NCBI RefSeq assembly: GCF_004342165.1
Contig: NZ_SMAL01000011.1
Span: forward strand, 1 to 64,000
From: Natranaerovirga pectinivora
GTDB lineage: Bacteria; Bacillota; Clostridia; Lachnospirales; DSM-24629
Length of the DNA stretch: 64,000 nucleotides
Reading direction: 5' to 3'
Both the position numbers and the translations under genes were made by a program. Shown piece by piece: positions 11,301 through 18,875 of this stretch. Position 1 is the stretch's first letter. Each line of letters starts with the position of its first letter. Below the pieces are notes generated by a model. The model was not told where the DNA came from. It saw only the letters and a program-made list of their open reading frames with translations, and did no database searches.

Positions 11301-12670
11301 TAAGAACTATAGTCTTCAAATCTAATAACTTCCCCATTAGCATCTGTAAACTCAATGTCTAATATATCACTCTCTGGTGTTATAATTGTTTGTGCTATCA
11401 CTTGATCTTGCAAATGCAATTCAACTTTATATTGCTCATTATACTTTGCGCCATCTGTCCACAATACAAAATGTGCATATTCTCTATGTGGCACATACGA
11501 CCTCATAATTCTAAAGTTTTGTGACTGCTGTGGATAGAATGTATATGTATCTTCTCCTAAATACGCTTCATCCGATACTACCCTAATGGTATAAGCTTCA
11601 CTTTTTAAAACCTCTCCTTCTGGGAGTATTATCTCATATAAAGCCTCTGCATCACTGTGAACATACAGTATTCTATGGTTGTAGCTTTCTCCTAATTTTT
11701 CATTGTTTTGATTGTATAATTCTAGTCCAAAGTCACGATTATGTCCACCTGACACCCTTAAAGTTGCATAAACCTTATTCGCACCTAATCTATTTTCTAC
11801 ATTATGATAGTTACTCACATTTATAAGTGTAGAATCTGTTATATTAAACATATTAGGTATTCTATGAACTACACCTTCATCGTTATACCCAACTACATTG
11901 TATAAGCCTATCTCAAAAGCTCTTCCTTGTATAAAGTTAATGTAATAATATTTCAAGTTAGACATTAACATATTGGCAAAAGGTACTAATTCTTTATATC
12001 TATGATCTTGAAATCTTTGTGTATATGTATGGAGTTGGTTAAATTCTGAATTAGCAGCATATATAATACCGTCTTTTTCCAGCCCCCATCTTAAACCTTC
12101 TGTATCTAAATTGATAGGAAGATAAAATTGTGTATTTATATTTGTCGTTTCATAATATATATCCTTTGGTATAACATGCCCATTGGCTTCCTCAATTGTC
12201 ATAGGATCATCTTCAATAATACTTATTTCCAAAGTAACTGTTTCATATAATGGTTGATTATTGAAATCATTAATTGATATTACTAATGGTATTTCACCTC
12301 TAAGTGTGTTAATTGGCTGTTGAAGGATTACATAACCTGTTGAATCATTATGTTTTTGAATAACACTTTGATAATTATGATCCTCCAATTGCAACTCAAA
12401 TAAATAGTTGTTGTCACCAGTAAAATCTAAACCAGTAATCATAACCCCTACTATTGTTTGGTGACCCCAATTGTTTCCAACGATAAATGCATTGGCTGTT
12501 TTTATTTCTATTGGACTGCCATCTTCTTCTAAAGATGCAGCTTGTACAGAAATAATTTCAATAGACCTTAAACTCTCTTCTTCTGTTGCTGTGACAAGAC
12601 TTGTTGGTAACAATGTTATCAACATCATTACTGCTAAAGCAAAAGCCACAAACCTCTTACTTTTACTCAT
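5348..12670 (-). CDS. giant SLH-anchored surface protein with InlB-type repeats
   Basis: A 2440-residue secreted protein, likely an adhesin or cell-surface scaffold. A signal peptide covers about residues 1-30. Residues 30-710 form an extended beta-rich region with no clear family. Divergent InlB-like repeats (VNGE/AEF motifs) lie at about 715-940, and four InlB B-type repeats (DTNGG ... GW ... LYAKW) at about 945-1205. Carboxypeptidase-regulatory-like beta domains (G..G.Y.L.GL.PG.Y) occur around 1370-1450 and 1880-1960. A further InlB-like unit is at about 1975-2020, and a PEQPTVPEQP linker near 2040. Three SLH domains lie at about 2260-2440. GGAGGG lies 8 nt before the ATG. It is monocistronic and is followed by a second, smaller SLH protein. 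Domain calls are by motif only; the ligand is unknown. Confidence 0.9.
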   Translation of the reverse strand: MSKSKRFVAFALAVMMLITLLPTSLVTATEEESLRSIEIISVQAASLEEDGSPIEIKTANAFIVGNNWGHQTIVGVMITGLDFTGDNNYLFELQLEDHNYQSVIQKHNDSTGYVILQQPINTLRGEIPLVISINDFNNQPLYETVTLEISIIEDDPMTIEEANGHVIPKDIYYETTNINTQFYLPINLDTEGLRWGLEKDGIIYAANSEFNQLHTYTQRFQDHRYKELVPFANMLMSNLKYYYINFIQGRAFEIGLYNVVGYNDEGVVHRIPNMFNITDSTLINVSNYHNVENRLGANKVYATLRVSGGHNRDFGLELYNQNNEKLGESYNHRILYVHSDAEALYEIILPEGEVLKSEAYTIRVVSDEAYLGEDTYTFYPQQSQNFRIMRSYVPHREYAHFVLWTDGAKYNEQYKVELHLQDQVIAQTIITPESDILDIEFTDANGEVIRFEDYSSYMIRIFEKDPNGDGWAQWGTSTSYWSGNVSGTPSAGSPFEVDSYSGSAHFSNNKIIGQLQVNNSLLDTIENKNGFSIDIISVLGDVYTFDELMVDEYNFDDYTYIRFEQELSIDLPMGNYTFALNYEGAPVIVTETGDNVYFQNYYSRYTGQTNSNTSFFVTRYNQTHFYTSVNSQSLTSSELVFELYDFDPLRVTPEHRVELVNGNSRFNIVRSNTQGINFFKPYDAVLLVDGVPVSRMGNQFFLPIDEPQDDNIYSVNILESQNGTLVPTITSGLKASEVYLKVQPDPGYAYKANSIKVNGESILGRGFLLSGDVEVTAEFVPVDTHKIDIEPFIHDGFVFIEHSVAGEGQIITVTATPDNGFKLNELFYYKADDSSKTPIKIDLGSPSFVMPNYDVVVGAVFVPAQAYNIIIEEISNGQITVKNNELKVYEGSLIEVEVKADEDYRLVNHSLKVNGIVIEDFAFIMPSQDAVITAEFEFLPPEFEVKFFNLDGELIKEEIVLKYSDATPPDSPTRIGHTFVGWDKAFDNVMEDLNVYPVFEPIEYTVVFDTNGGSAIESVQVPYNGILSQPNAPAFEGHGFDGWFKDEGLTQPWDFTTDVVMSDVTIYAKWTENAYTVTFKDYNGEVLSTQSVKHGEGATAPEAPTREGYVFKEWDVEFDHIVDVLTVTAVYEPMKYTISFNSMGGSIVQPIDNAERDGTINAPNAPTRAGFSFVGWYKDAALTMPWDFNEDVVVSSTTLYAKWEASGYSITVADSISGGVIEVPATKRAGEFVTVNVIPDGNNIVDRLWWTSADGVSTIISNETKMFRMPSKDVTIHGSFKEVIELTVKVNKAESAYSVTIQNTRLGIYKTQQVAPGTLEAKITLPGGSGYQVYLQMGQSEDWYWNSKQVNLTENQEVSFEIPVTHSILGRVNINSGVSSNMYVEAYSSNGYKYTSVRADGTYTLNGLLPGEYSVYLYDWSTKLFGETEKQVVIVDSNIEDIDFEVTKGADLRVNLSKVQGNPAFSAFVTLYKEENSQWRWFQQVQTAGDGIALFNGSVGEEGNYKVEINWLRNSNGTSMSFVSEPVEFNVTAEDILEGTISKTLYYQDPIIGSEGFVGSGNEVSLDLSTAYSGNIVNLDIRYKNSGSEAVDTSFLVTTPVDVTLVNGTATVNVGEVLPGESGRVRLAYRVNETNLSSLEFDVKIIVDSDGFDFGKAYLNIGNVTLNAPSSVKEGESFKVYGEAVEGTVIRIKDFETGQVYGTVSPRGRFYVTEIALPAGEVKLVAEAIKGDGVALSRVIPILSEEEPVSVAKVYKNGNLMNMNNRLGMYTFSEYVDMQLMGYPFTVKTEFENAHKIEAVEYSFAGKTFVANNDFEAVFSGWGGAGLETIVAKVTTTDGKELFFNIAEGTILIDPSGYVTNAVTNEPLEGVLVVCQVLVDGIWVEWDAENYGQVNPQLTDADGYYGWMVPEGIYRVIATKEHFEDYDTLFDSRYSNEGDNSSTIIIPPPRDDVDFEMVPKSFGILVGEVVNGSITVADQGRYTETISVAITPDDGMTLEGIYINGEAIEGTSFVMPAEDVLITAAFKVIGNDPEQPTVPEQPTVPEQPSVPTTPTEPTTPVAPVEVEVEGIVIEGNEGTLKLEGKIVNQGTNLVISDSMAKRIMASMEKDTKVLVIEAEVEDSIQWIEMAITRNLISEMAKESKTIKMMTPLGNIILNKKALMSLSKEDGDVIDFRLEAVEDKIKINVLTGNKKVLTIDGGLMVAFEINNDLVQGVALIKADGSDRVIPKTIINEGVLYTILEGSSHIKLISNNKLFTDTSNHWGRDAIGFVARRNLFAGTSVDAFSPNMTMTRGMLVTVLHRLENEVAVGDNVFEDIKGNEYYANAVAWASANELVSGVGNNKFAPNNPITREQLATILYNYSKTLGLEVALVGEGTSVFVDVNEVSSWAKAPMNYAVNAGLLQGKGNNVLDPKGEATRAEVATILEKFIQNLIKSSME

Positions 12671-12879
12671 TCATTAATCCCTCCGTTTTTCATTGTTCAT
12701 ACTCATCTGTTTTTTTTGATTAAAATATTAATTTTATTGTGCACATACTACACATTTAATTCAATTCATAATAAATAGAATCAATTTATAATTGTACATA
12801 CAGATTATATAATATCATATTTTTTTATTAAATTCTACAATTTAAATATTTTTTTGATTGCTTTGGATTTATTTTCAAA
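12671..12879. other. AT-rich leader, no gene
   Basis: This is the upstream region of the giant surface protein. It is very AT-rich. No convincing -35/-10 pair with standard spacing was found, though several TATAAT-like strings occur. Confidence 0.5.
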
Positions 12880-12920
12880 CTAAAAAACCACTAAATGTTT
12901 TTAAATCAACATTTAGTAGT
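12880..12920 (-). terminator. intrinsic terminator
   Basis: On the minus strand ACTACTAAATGTT and AACATTTAGTGGT form a 13-bp stem with one wobble pair, followed by TTTTTTA. It lies immediately after the small gene remnant that ends at 12923 and forms the left edge of the accessory island. Confidence 0.8.
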
Positions 12921-12922
12921 TT

Positions 12923-13078
12923 CTAGTTAATATTATCTATTTCTTTTTTACTCCACTGACTGTTTTTAGATTTGATCCAGCTATTAATCTCTTTCATCTT
13001 GCCTATACCTTGTATTTTCATCCTTATAAAATATTCAAAGAGGTTATAAACTAGACCACAACGTTGGACAAGTATAAA
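12923..13078 (-). pseudogene. possible gene-end remnant of unknown family
   Basis: An open minus-strand frame of about 50 codons ends with TAG right before a good terminator. It encodes a stretch such as GLVYNLFEYFIRMKIQGIGK, then KNSQWSKKEIDN. There is no start with a ribosome binding site at the upstream end. The frame begins inside another terminator hairpin, so it looks like the broken 3' tail of a gene rather than a small gene. I do not recognise the family. Confidence 0.3.
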
Positions 13079-13101
13079 AAAGCCAAACCTTTATAGGCTT
13101 T
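13071..13101 (-). terminator. intrinsic terminator downstream of the dynamin operon
   Basis: On the minus strand AAAGCC and GGCTTT (13079-13101) form a stem with an 11-nt loop followed by TTTTTTATAC. It lies beyond the decayed ATP-binding gene copy and is the first clear terminator after the five-gene operon. Confidence 0.6.
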
Positions 13102-13130
13102 ACTTATTTAGAATGCTGTCACTTCTAATT

Positions 13131-13366
13131 AATGATTCTATTAACTATTCTTCATGAATAATACTTCTGATATTTATTACTTTAAATACCCCTCGCCTAT
13201 CTATAAATACTGGAGCAGGCATATCAGCTTTTTTAAGTTCAGCTATAACAGTAGGAATCCCTGAAAATCGATTTTCTGTATCAAGCATAATTTCTAATGC
13301 TCCTGCTAAGTATGGATTCCTGGTGTCTGCAGCCGCCTTACTTAATCATCTACAGTGATCCTACCA
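13131..13366 (-). pseudogene. decayed ATP-binding gene fragment, direct-repeat copy A
   Basis: About 236 bp are nearly identical to the fragment at 19020-19462, same orientation. The left 43 bp match from 19020. After an internal deletion of roughly 200 bp the match resumes at about 19264 (TTACTTTAAATACCCCTCGCC). The repeat stops about 5 bp before the stop codon of the last island gene. No intact frame remains. With copy B it brackets the patatin-dynamin operon. Confidence 0.85.
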
Positions 13367-13370
13367 TTAC

Positions 13371-13859
13371 CTATTTTTCTTTTTTTGTTCTAGCGACCAT
13401 GTTCAAGTTGTCAATTATATTATCCATCCAAATGATTTTCATGGTTTCAAGTAACTTTGTAGATAAGTCCTCCACTTTTTTTAATTGATTCTCATTCGTG
13501 TTCAATTTATCATTTACATCATTATATAAATTCTTAATTTCTTTTGTATTAAGGGTCATTCTTCTTTTAATATCTTCATTATTATTGGAAAAATCATTTT
13601 CTATATTATGTATTATTTCTATAATGGCCTGTGTCTCTTTATTATTTCTTTCACAAATAGTATTCATATGATCATTTGTATTTTCAATCATTCTATGACC
13701 TTCATTTGTTATCTGCTCATTAACCAAATCAAAGGCTTTATAAATCTTTTGATTTTCTTTGGTTAATTGATCTAACATCAGAGTCATATCGTTAAGCTTT
13801 TGTGTGACTTCATCATAATCCTTTTTACTGGCCAACCCTATAAAACTCCAAAAACCCAA
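13371..13859 (-). CDS. coiled-coil protein, last gene of the patatin-dynamin operon
   Basis: Function unknown. The 162-residue product starts with a short hydrophobic or amphipathic MGFWSFIGLAS, followed by almost continuous predicted coiled coil (heptad-like Leu/Ile/Met spacing through about residue 145). No catalytic motif is seen. The start is TTG, with GGTGG about 6 nt upstream. The N-terminus resembles those of the next two proteins in being a short amphipathic helix beginning Gly-Phe/Leu-Trp/Phe, which could bind membrane. It is separated by 25 nt from the preceding gene and is probably a structural or adaptor subunit of the same complex. Confidence 0.75.
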   Translation of the reverse strand: MGFWSFIGLASKKDYDEVTQKLNDMTLMLDQLTKENQKIYKAFDLVNEQITNEGHRMIENTNDHMNTICERNNKETQAIIEIIHNIENDFSNNNEDIKRRMTLNTKEIKNLYNDVNDKLNTNENQLKKVEDLSTKLLETMKIIWMDNIIDNLNMVARTKKEK

Positions 13860-13884
13860 TTTTGCACCACCCTTCTATGCCTTA

Positions 13885-14631
13885 TCATTCAGTTAGCTTT
13901 GATAATATCATATCTGCAACACCAATAATAATTAAAGGCTCTAATTTTGCTTTTTCTTTATCAATTACATCATTTTCTATTCGCAAAGCCAATGAATTAA
14001 ATTGAGTTTCCATGGCAATCAACTCTTTTTCTTTCGTTTCTAGAACACCCTCAAGAAATTCTTGAATTTCCTCGTTTTGTTCCTTAACGATACTTTTAAT
14101 TTCTTTCGCAAGAGCATACAAACCTTCCTTAATGACTTTTCCACCAAAGGCTTTCATAGCTCTTTCTTTTTCCTTACCTGAACTCATTTGTAGAATCTGT
14201 AAGCATTCAATATCATCTAAAGATACTCTTTTTGCCAAATGATTTTTCAATGACCCCGTAATACTACTTTTTACTCTTTTTAAAGTTAATTTTAATCGGT
14301 TAGATTTAATGCCTGACTCTTTACTATCTAACCCTTTAATCAAATCATCAAAGTATTTTTGAGAAGCAGCAACACAATCCCTTTCTACGGCATCGGCCTG
14401 TGCTTGTAATCCAATACTAAAACTGGATAAAATTTCATTCATTATAATGGTTTGGTGTATCGGTGCACTTTCTTTATCATATTCATTTGTTTCACTCACT
14501 TTTTTTGACGTTTCTGCACAGGCATTTTGGATATTCCTACCTGCCTGAGACATTCTTTCGCTCCCAAAGAAATTACCTACGTTCTCTACGCCTCTACCAA
14601 TCGCTCTACCAATTAATTTGAATAGACCCAC
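13885..14631 (-). CDS. helical protein of the patatin-dynamin operon, paralogue 2
   Basis: Function unknown. The 248-residue, mostly alpha-helical protein begins MGLFKLIGRAIGRGVENVGN, a likely amphipathic membrane-binding helix. Its middle part (AKRVSLDDIECLQILQMSSG, about residues 133-152) closely parallels KRVSLDNPECKNTVKMLPG in the neighbouring protein, and the helices after it also align, so the two are diverged duplicates. No enzyme motif is seen. The start is GTG with AGGAGGT 6 nt upstream, embedded in the end of the preceding gene, so translation is coupled. A role as partner or regulator of the dynamin-like GTPase is inferred from operon position. Confidence 0.78.
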   Translation of the reverse strand: MGLFKLIGRAIGRGVENVGNFFGSERMSQAGRNIQNACAETSKKVSETNEYDKESAPIHQTIIMNEILSSFSIGLQAQADAVERDCVAASQKYFDDLIKGLDSKESGIKSNRLKLTLKRVKSSITGSLKNHLAKRVSLDDIECLQILQMSSGKEKERAMKAFGGKVIKEGLYALAKEIKSIVKEQNEEIQEFLEGVLETKEKELIAMETQFNSLALRIENDVIDKEKAKLEPLIIIGVADMILSKLTE

Positions 14632-14633
14632 AA

Positions 14634-15371
14634 CTACACCTCCTCATTAATGATATTTTCTATTACATTACACATATCAATAATTAAAGTAGACTTGCTT
14701 TTTATTTCTTCTTTTAGTTCAACAATGTCTTTTGACGCCATTTCCTCATCTGATAATAACACCATTTGGGACTGAATATCTTTTTCTAATTGTTCAATAC
14801 AATCGTTTAACATAAACTCAAAATCATCCATTATATCAGAAATGATTTCTTCCACTTTTTCATTGACTGCATCTATTCCGGCATTTGTTGCAGATTCTAA
14901 AAGGACCTTAAATGCCTCTTCCTTTTTAGCCCCTGGTAGCATCTTAACCGTATTTTTACATTCAGGATTATCAAGGGATACTCTTTTAGATATCTCCTTT
15001 TGCATTAAGCCATTAATACCTGTTTTTAATTTTTCAATCTGTCTTAAGAACCTATTTAAATTAATGTTGTATTTGCCTAATAATGCTTTATTCGTTTCTA
15101 CTACAAAACACAACTCGCTGGCATATACAGAGATTTCTTCAAGGATTTTTTCTTCGATTTCAATAATTTCCTTGTCTACAGTTCCTTTAAAGCCATTAAA
15201 AATGTCATTAATTTTAGCTATATCTTCAATAGCAGATTCCCCTGTAATTGATTCTATCTCTCCTGCTTCTTTTGCTGTTCTATTGAAGGCATTCTTTAAC
15301 CAATTCCATGCTTTTTTAGCAAGTGTATATATGAGAACACCGGACGGCTTTATTAACGGTAGTGGTGACAT
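14634..15371 (-). CDS. helical protein of the patatin-dynamin operon, paralogue 1
   Basis: Function unknown. A 245-residue helical protein. The N-terminal part has a hydrophobic segment (SGVLIYTLAKKAWNWLKNAF, about residues 10-29) that could insert into or lie on the membrane. The rest is long helices with coiled-coil character. The block around residues 125-160 (KRVSLDNPEC ... KMLPGAKKEEA) is shared with the next gene product. Two bases separate it from the GTPase stop, and GGGAGGAG precedes the ATG. Such split partner proteins beside bacterial dynamins often supply stalk or membrane-binding parts; that is an inference here. Confidence 0.78.
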   Translation of the reverse strand: MSPLPLIKPSGVLIYTLAKKAWNWLKNAFNRTAKEAGEIESITGESAIEDIAKINDIFNGFKGTVDKEIIEIEEKILEEISVYASELCFVVETNKALLGKYNINLNRFLRQIEKLKTGINGLMQKEISKRVSLDNPECKNTVKMLPGAKKEEAFKVLLESATNAGIDAVNEKVEEIISDIMDDFEFMLNDCIEQLEKDIQSQMVLLSDEEMASKDIVELKEEIKSKSTLIIDMCNVIENIINEEV

Positions 15372-15373
15372 AC

Positions 15374-17434
15374 TTAACTCACTCCTCCCATACTTTTTAT
15401 AGCCACTGTTAATTCTTCAACACGTTTTGTTGTGGCTAATTTAATGGTTTTTAATAACTTGTCCATTTCTTTTTTATCTACTGCAGTGGCTTCTAACCTT
15501 GTTGCATATTCCTCACGTTTTGCACGAATCTCCTCAATGCCTTTTTCACTTGTCTCTATAACCTCTTGTTGGTTTGATTTCAATTTTTTCATTAGATCAG
15601 AAATATCACTTTTACATAATAAAAAGTTTTCTCTTATATCATCTATTAAAATAGATTTATAGTTCATTACAACTTCCTGATCTAACCTGCGTTTTAAGAT
15701 ATCTACACCTGTAAATTCAAGTAAACGTTTGGCATTCTCTCCTAATTGAGCCATTGTAAGTCTAAACTTGCTTAAAATAGAAACCAAATCAAAATACTCA
15801 TCGTCCTGATCTGTAATATGATCAAAATTCTTAATAAGGGTATAAAAATATCCAGATACAGGGATTATGTTTTTGGATGCTAACCTTTCACTGCCAAAAC
15901 AGTCGGCTCTTTTTAAGTATTTTAACCATTCTTTATATTGTTCCTTCCAGTTTTCTTCAGGTCTATTTAATGTATCCAATTGAGTGGCTACAATATAAAC
16001 TTTTTCAGGGTTATATCTTGTATTGGCAAAAACACTATAAATCGTTGCCATTTCTTGCCCCGTTAATGCATCTGCCTTTACACAAACTAAAACCGCATTG
16101 GCACGGTCTATGTAATCACGGGTTATATCAGATCGGTATTGTACCACATCATCAAGTCCAGGGGTATCCACAAAAACAACCTCTTCAGGCATATTAAAAT
16201 CTTCTAGACCTACTTCAACTTCTTTTACAAAGTAATGTGTTGGAGACTTAGAAGACGTCCACTTTTGTATCTCTTCTTTTAAATCTTCTTTACTTGCACA
16301 GCTAAATGTGAGTGTCTCTTTATCCAACCAATTGTTTTTTTCTGCATCTGCATTTAAAGCTTTGTATTCTTCTAAAAACACTTCAGCTCTTGAATTTTTA
16401 GCACTTGTCCAAAGCTTGTCCCATTCAACAGCCTTATAAAAAGATACTTTAACATAATTTTCCTTACTTGAACGGAACTTGGTTAAAGCGGCTGTTTCTG
16501 GCGTTACCCTTGTAGAAGCCAATTCAAATCCTAAAATAGCATTAATCAATGTTGATTTACCTGCTTTTATGGCGCCTACTAAAGCAATATGAAACTCTGC
16601 TTTCTTACAACGCTTTAGCATATTATCCATATCTCTAAACATCTTAGTTGTGACTTTATCCGCCATTAACTCCGTTGATAGCACTGCTTTTGTACTCTCA
16701 ATAACTTGTGCATACTTTGAAACCGTTACATCCCACATATAATCCGTAGAAAGGGTATTGTTTTTAAGCACCTTAGAGATCCCCTCTACCTTAGATAAAA
16801 ATGCTCTATGTAAATTATCATCTGCAAATGTATTTACTTCTAAGACCTCACCACATTTATAACAAATAAGTTGTCCATCTTTTGCTTCTAGTCCACAATT
16901 TTTACAATTCATATTCATTCTCCTTACGATATTCTTAAGTTCACTTACTTGTAATTCTAATTCAACTATTTTTTCATCTTGTTCTTCATTGTAACAATGT
17001 ATTTGTCCAAAATAATCAATAAGCACCTTGTAGATATTATTAATTTCTCCATCTACTTCATGGACCATCTTATTCAGCTTCTCATTTACCTTACCCACCA
17101 AATCAAAGCTCATTAGATTCTGCTGGGCAAGAATTTGAATCATTTGCCCTGCAGCATATTGAGATGTGGCTAAGTTTCTATCAATATCCGCTCTAATTTG
17201 CTGATTCTTACCAGTAAGACCTCTCCATAAACTTTTCAAAACCCCTTGATCAGCAAGGGCTTCACTTCGTGATTCAGCAATAGAAAGGGCTGTAACACTA
17301 TCCATTACCAACGTATTAATGCTTGCCCCATTGTTTTTATGTATTTCTATCATTTCTGCTATGTGTTGATCCAATTGATTCTTTTCTTGAAGGGTTAGCT
17401 CTTTTGTATGATTGAGTTGTAATGACGTCCCCAT
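15374..17434 (-). CDS. dynamin-like GTPase with N-terminal helical region and zinc ribbon
   Basis: A large GTPase, about 686 residues, of the bacterial dynamin-like family, expected to remodel or patrol membranes. Residues 1-170 are helical. A zinc ribbon follows at about 176-196 (CKNCG ... CYKCG). The GTPase domain has the P-loop GAIKAGKSTLIN near 287, switch I-like TPETAALT near 317, the G3 motif DTPGLDD near 422 and ATQLDT (G4-like) near 484. The C-terminal 100 residues are coiled coil. A zinc ribbon inside a bacterial dynamin is unusual. The start ATG at 17434 is chosen for AAGGAAA spacing; GTG at 17440 is possible and would overlap the patatin stop by 3 bp. Substrate membrane and trigger are unknown. 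Confidence 0.87.
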   Translation of the reverse strand: MGTSLQLNHTKELTLQEKNQLDQHIAEMIEIHKNNGASINTLVMDSVTALSIAESRSEALADQGVLKSLWRGLTGKNQQIRADIDRNLATSQYAAGQMIQILAQQNLMSFDLVGKVNEKLNKMVHEVDGEINNIYKVLIDYFGQIHCYNEEQDEKIVELELQVSELKNIVRRMNMNCKNCGLEAKDGQLICYKCGEVLEVNTFADDNLHRAFLSKVEGISKVLKNNTLSTDYMWDVTVSKYAQVIESTKAVLSTELMADKVTTKMFRDMDNMLKRCKKAEFHIALVGAIKAGKSTLINAILGFELASTRVTPETAALTKFRSSKENYVKVSFYKAVEWDKLWTSAKNSRAEVFLEEYKALNADAEKNNWLDKETLTFSCASKEDLKEEIQKWTSSKSPTHYFVKEVEVGLEDFNMPEEVVFVDTPGLDDVVQYRSDITRDYIDRANAVLVCVKADALTGQEMATIYSVFANTRYNPEKVYIVATQLDTLNRPEENWKEQYKEWLKYLKRADCFGSERLASKNIIPVSGYFYTLIKNFDHITDQDDEYFDLVSILSKFRLTMAQLGENAKRLLEFTGVDILKRRLDQEVVMNYKSILIDDIRENFLLCKSDISDLMKKLKSNQQEVIETSEKGIEEIRAKREEYATRLEATAVDKKEMDKLLKTIKLATTKRVEELTVAIKSMGGVS

Positions 17435-17436
17435 GC

Positions 17437-18423
17437 TCACTTTCCTTTCAACTTAAAGCCTATATGATTTAATTGGTTTTTAAGATTTTCTCTTTCTTCA
17501 AGACAATGCTGTCTTTTTTCTTCAAATATGTATTCATCCTTAACCATCTTATTTAACTGTTGATACATCTGCCCTTGTACCATGCCCATATCGTATAAAG
17601 GCTTTAATATTTTTATGGTATCTTCATAGCCTTGTTGAATTCTTCTCTTAGCACCCTCTTTGGTAAAATCCAAAGTCCCATCTAGAAGTTCCCCTTGATG
17701 TTCTCTGGGAACAATTTGAATGATTTTTGCACCTGGAAAAGCATTGGTATCTAGTATACTTTCCCTACTCAAATGAGCAACAAGGATTACCTTATACCCT
17801 AAGTCATACAATGGTTTTACAGGGACATTATCACCAAAAACAGGTATACCACCATCTATATAACTGACCCCATCAATAATTATCTTTTGGAAAATAACAG
17901 GCAAAGCAGATGTTGCTAATAAAATGGATTTTATTCTATTAGGAGTCATTCCTTGTATATTAAAAGCCTTTTTATTTAAAACAGGTACTTCAAGACAAGT
18001 CGCAAAGCATGGTATGCCATTTGTAGCAACGTACTCTAAATTGATAGATTCATCTATTATTTCTAATAGACCCTCCCTAGAAAAAATACTACTCTTATAA
18101 TGACTTGCTAAGTAGGCCGTCATAGGTAAAGCCATTTTTAAACTCTGACCAGTTGAAAAACCAGAAAGCCCACTCAAAACTTGATCCTTTATTTCCCCAA
18201 CGTCTAATTTTAAAATATTCTCCTTGGTAATATTAAGCCAAACATCTTCTGCTATCTTATAATTTCCTTGAGAAAACAACACCCCATTAAGGGCCCCAAC
18301 AGACGTTCCTGAAACGGCTGTAATATTTTCATCAGCACCAAATTCCTTTAATGCTTTCCACACGCCAATATGATAAGCGCCCTTACCGCCTCCACCTGCT
18401 AAAACAAGTCCAATACCTTCCAT
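17437..18423 (-). CDS. patatin-like phospholipase
   Basis: A serine-aspartate lipid acyl hydrolase, first gene of the five-gene operon. The 328-residue protein has the glycine-rich oxyanion-hole loop GLVLAGGGGKGAYHIGVW near the start, the nucleophile elbow GTSVG (about residue 42) and the catalytic Asp in DGGIP (about residue 196). No signal peptide is present, so it acts from the cytoplasm. The start at 18423 places the glycine loop at the usual distance; an upstream ATG at 18468 lacks a ribosome binding site. Patatins are known effectors in several bacterial defence systems, where they degrade the host membrane. Pairing with a dynamin suggests membrane attack or membrane maintenance. Confidence 0.9.
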   Translation of the reverse strand: MEGIGLVLAGGGGKGAYHIGVWKALKEFGADENITAVSGTSVGALNGVLFSQGNYKIAEDVWLNITKENILKLDVGEIKDQVLSGLSGFSTGQSLKMALPMTAYLASHYKSSIFSREGLLEIIDESINLEYVATNGIPCFATCLEVPVLNKKAFNIQGMTPNRIKSILLATSALPVIFQKIIIDGVSYIDGGIPVFGDNVPVKPLYDLGYKVILVAHLSRESILDTNAFPGAKIIQIVPREHQGELLDGTLDFTKEGAKRRIQQGYEDTIKILKPLYDMGMVQGQMYQQLNKMVKDEYIFEEKRQHCLEERENLKNQLNHIGFKLKGK

Positions 18424-18551
18424 ACATCCACCACCAATAATCAAAAACATATATGTACTATTTACCATATTTTAGCACATTTTATTCATATATTGCCACC
18501 TCTTATTGTCGAAAATTCTCACTTTGTAAAAAATAACCCTATTTCTTTTAA

Positions 18552-18798
18552 TTATGAAATCGGGTCTTGCCTCTTCTCTTCTAAATTTGATAGTAGAGAT
18601 ATTATTTCTCGTTCACCACTTGATGGCGTATAAACAATTTCACTAGTTATATCATTTTTCAATACTGTACCAGGTAACTTTCTTATTCCAGCTCGATTAG
18701 ATTCAATTAGACCTTGGATTTCCATTAGCATATTGGTTGTTAAAACGCCTCTATCTTTTACTAAGTTATAACCATACCAAAGGGCCTTTCTATATCAA
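18552..18798 (-). pseudogene. Fic-family protein fragment
   Basis: A minus-strand frame without a start, ending TAA at 18552-18554, translates to a clear piece of the conserved Fic N-terminal half. It reads YRKALWYGYNLVKDRGVLTT, later AGIRKLPGTVLKN, then EIVYTPSSGEREIISLLSNL. In intact Fic proteins this block comes before the catalytic HPFxDGNGR motif, which is absent here. An in-frame TGA lies just upstream of the block. This is a remnant of a Fic AMP-transferase or toxin-type gene. Confidence 0.85.
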
Positions 18799-18801
18799 TA
18801 A

Positions 18802-18836
18802 AATATGAGTAGTTTTTCTCGTTTTTTACTCATATT
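18802..18836 (-). terminator. terminator-like hairpin upstream of the Fic remnant
   Basis: AATATGAGTA (18802-18811) pairs with TACTCATATT (18827-18836). On the minus strand the stem is followed by TTATTGATATAG, a weak T-tract. Confidence 0.5.
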
Positions 18837-18875
18837 CTTGTTACCTGGGTAAATTCTTCCTTCTTTAGCACAGAA

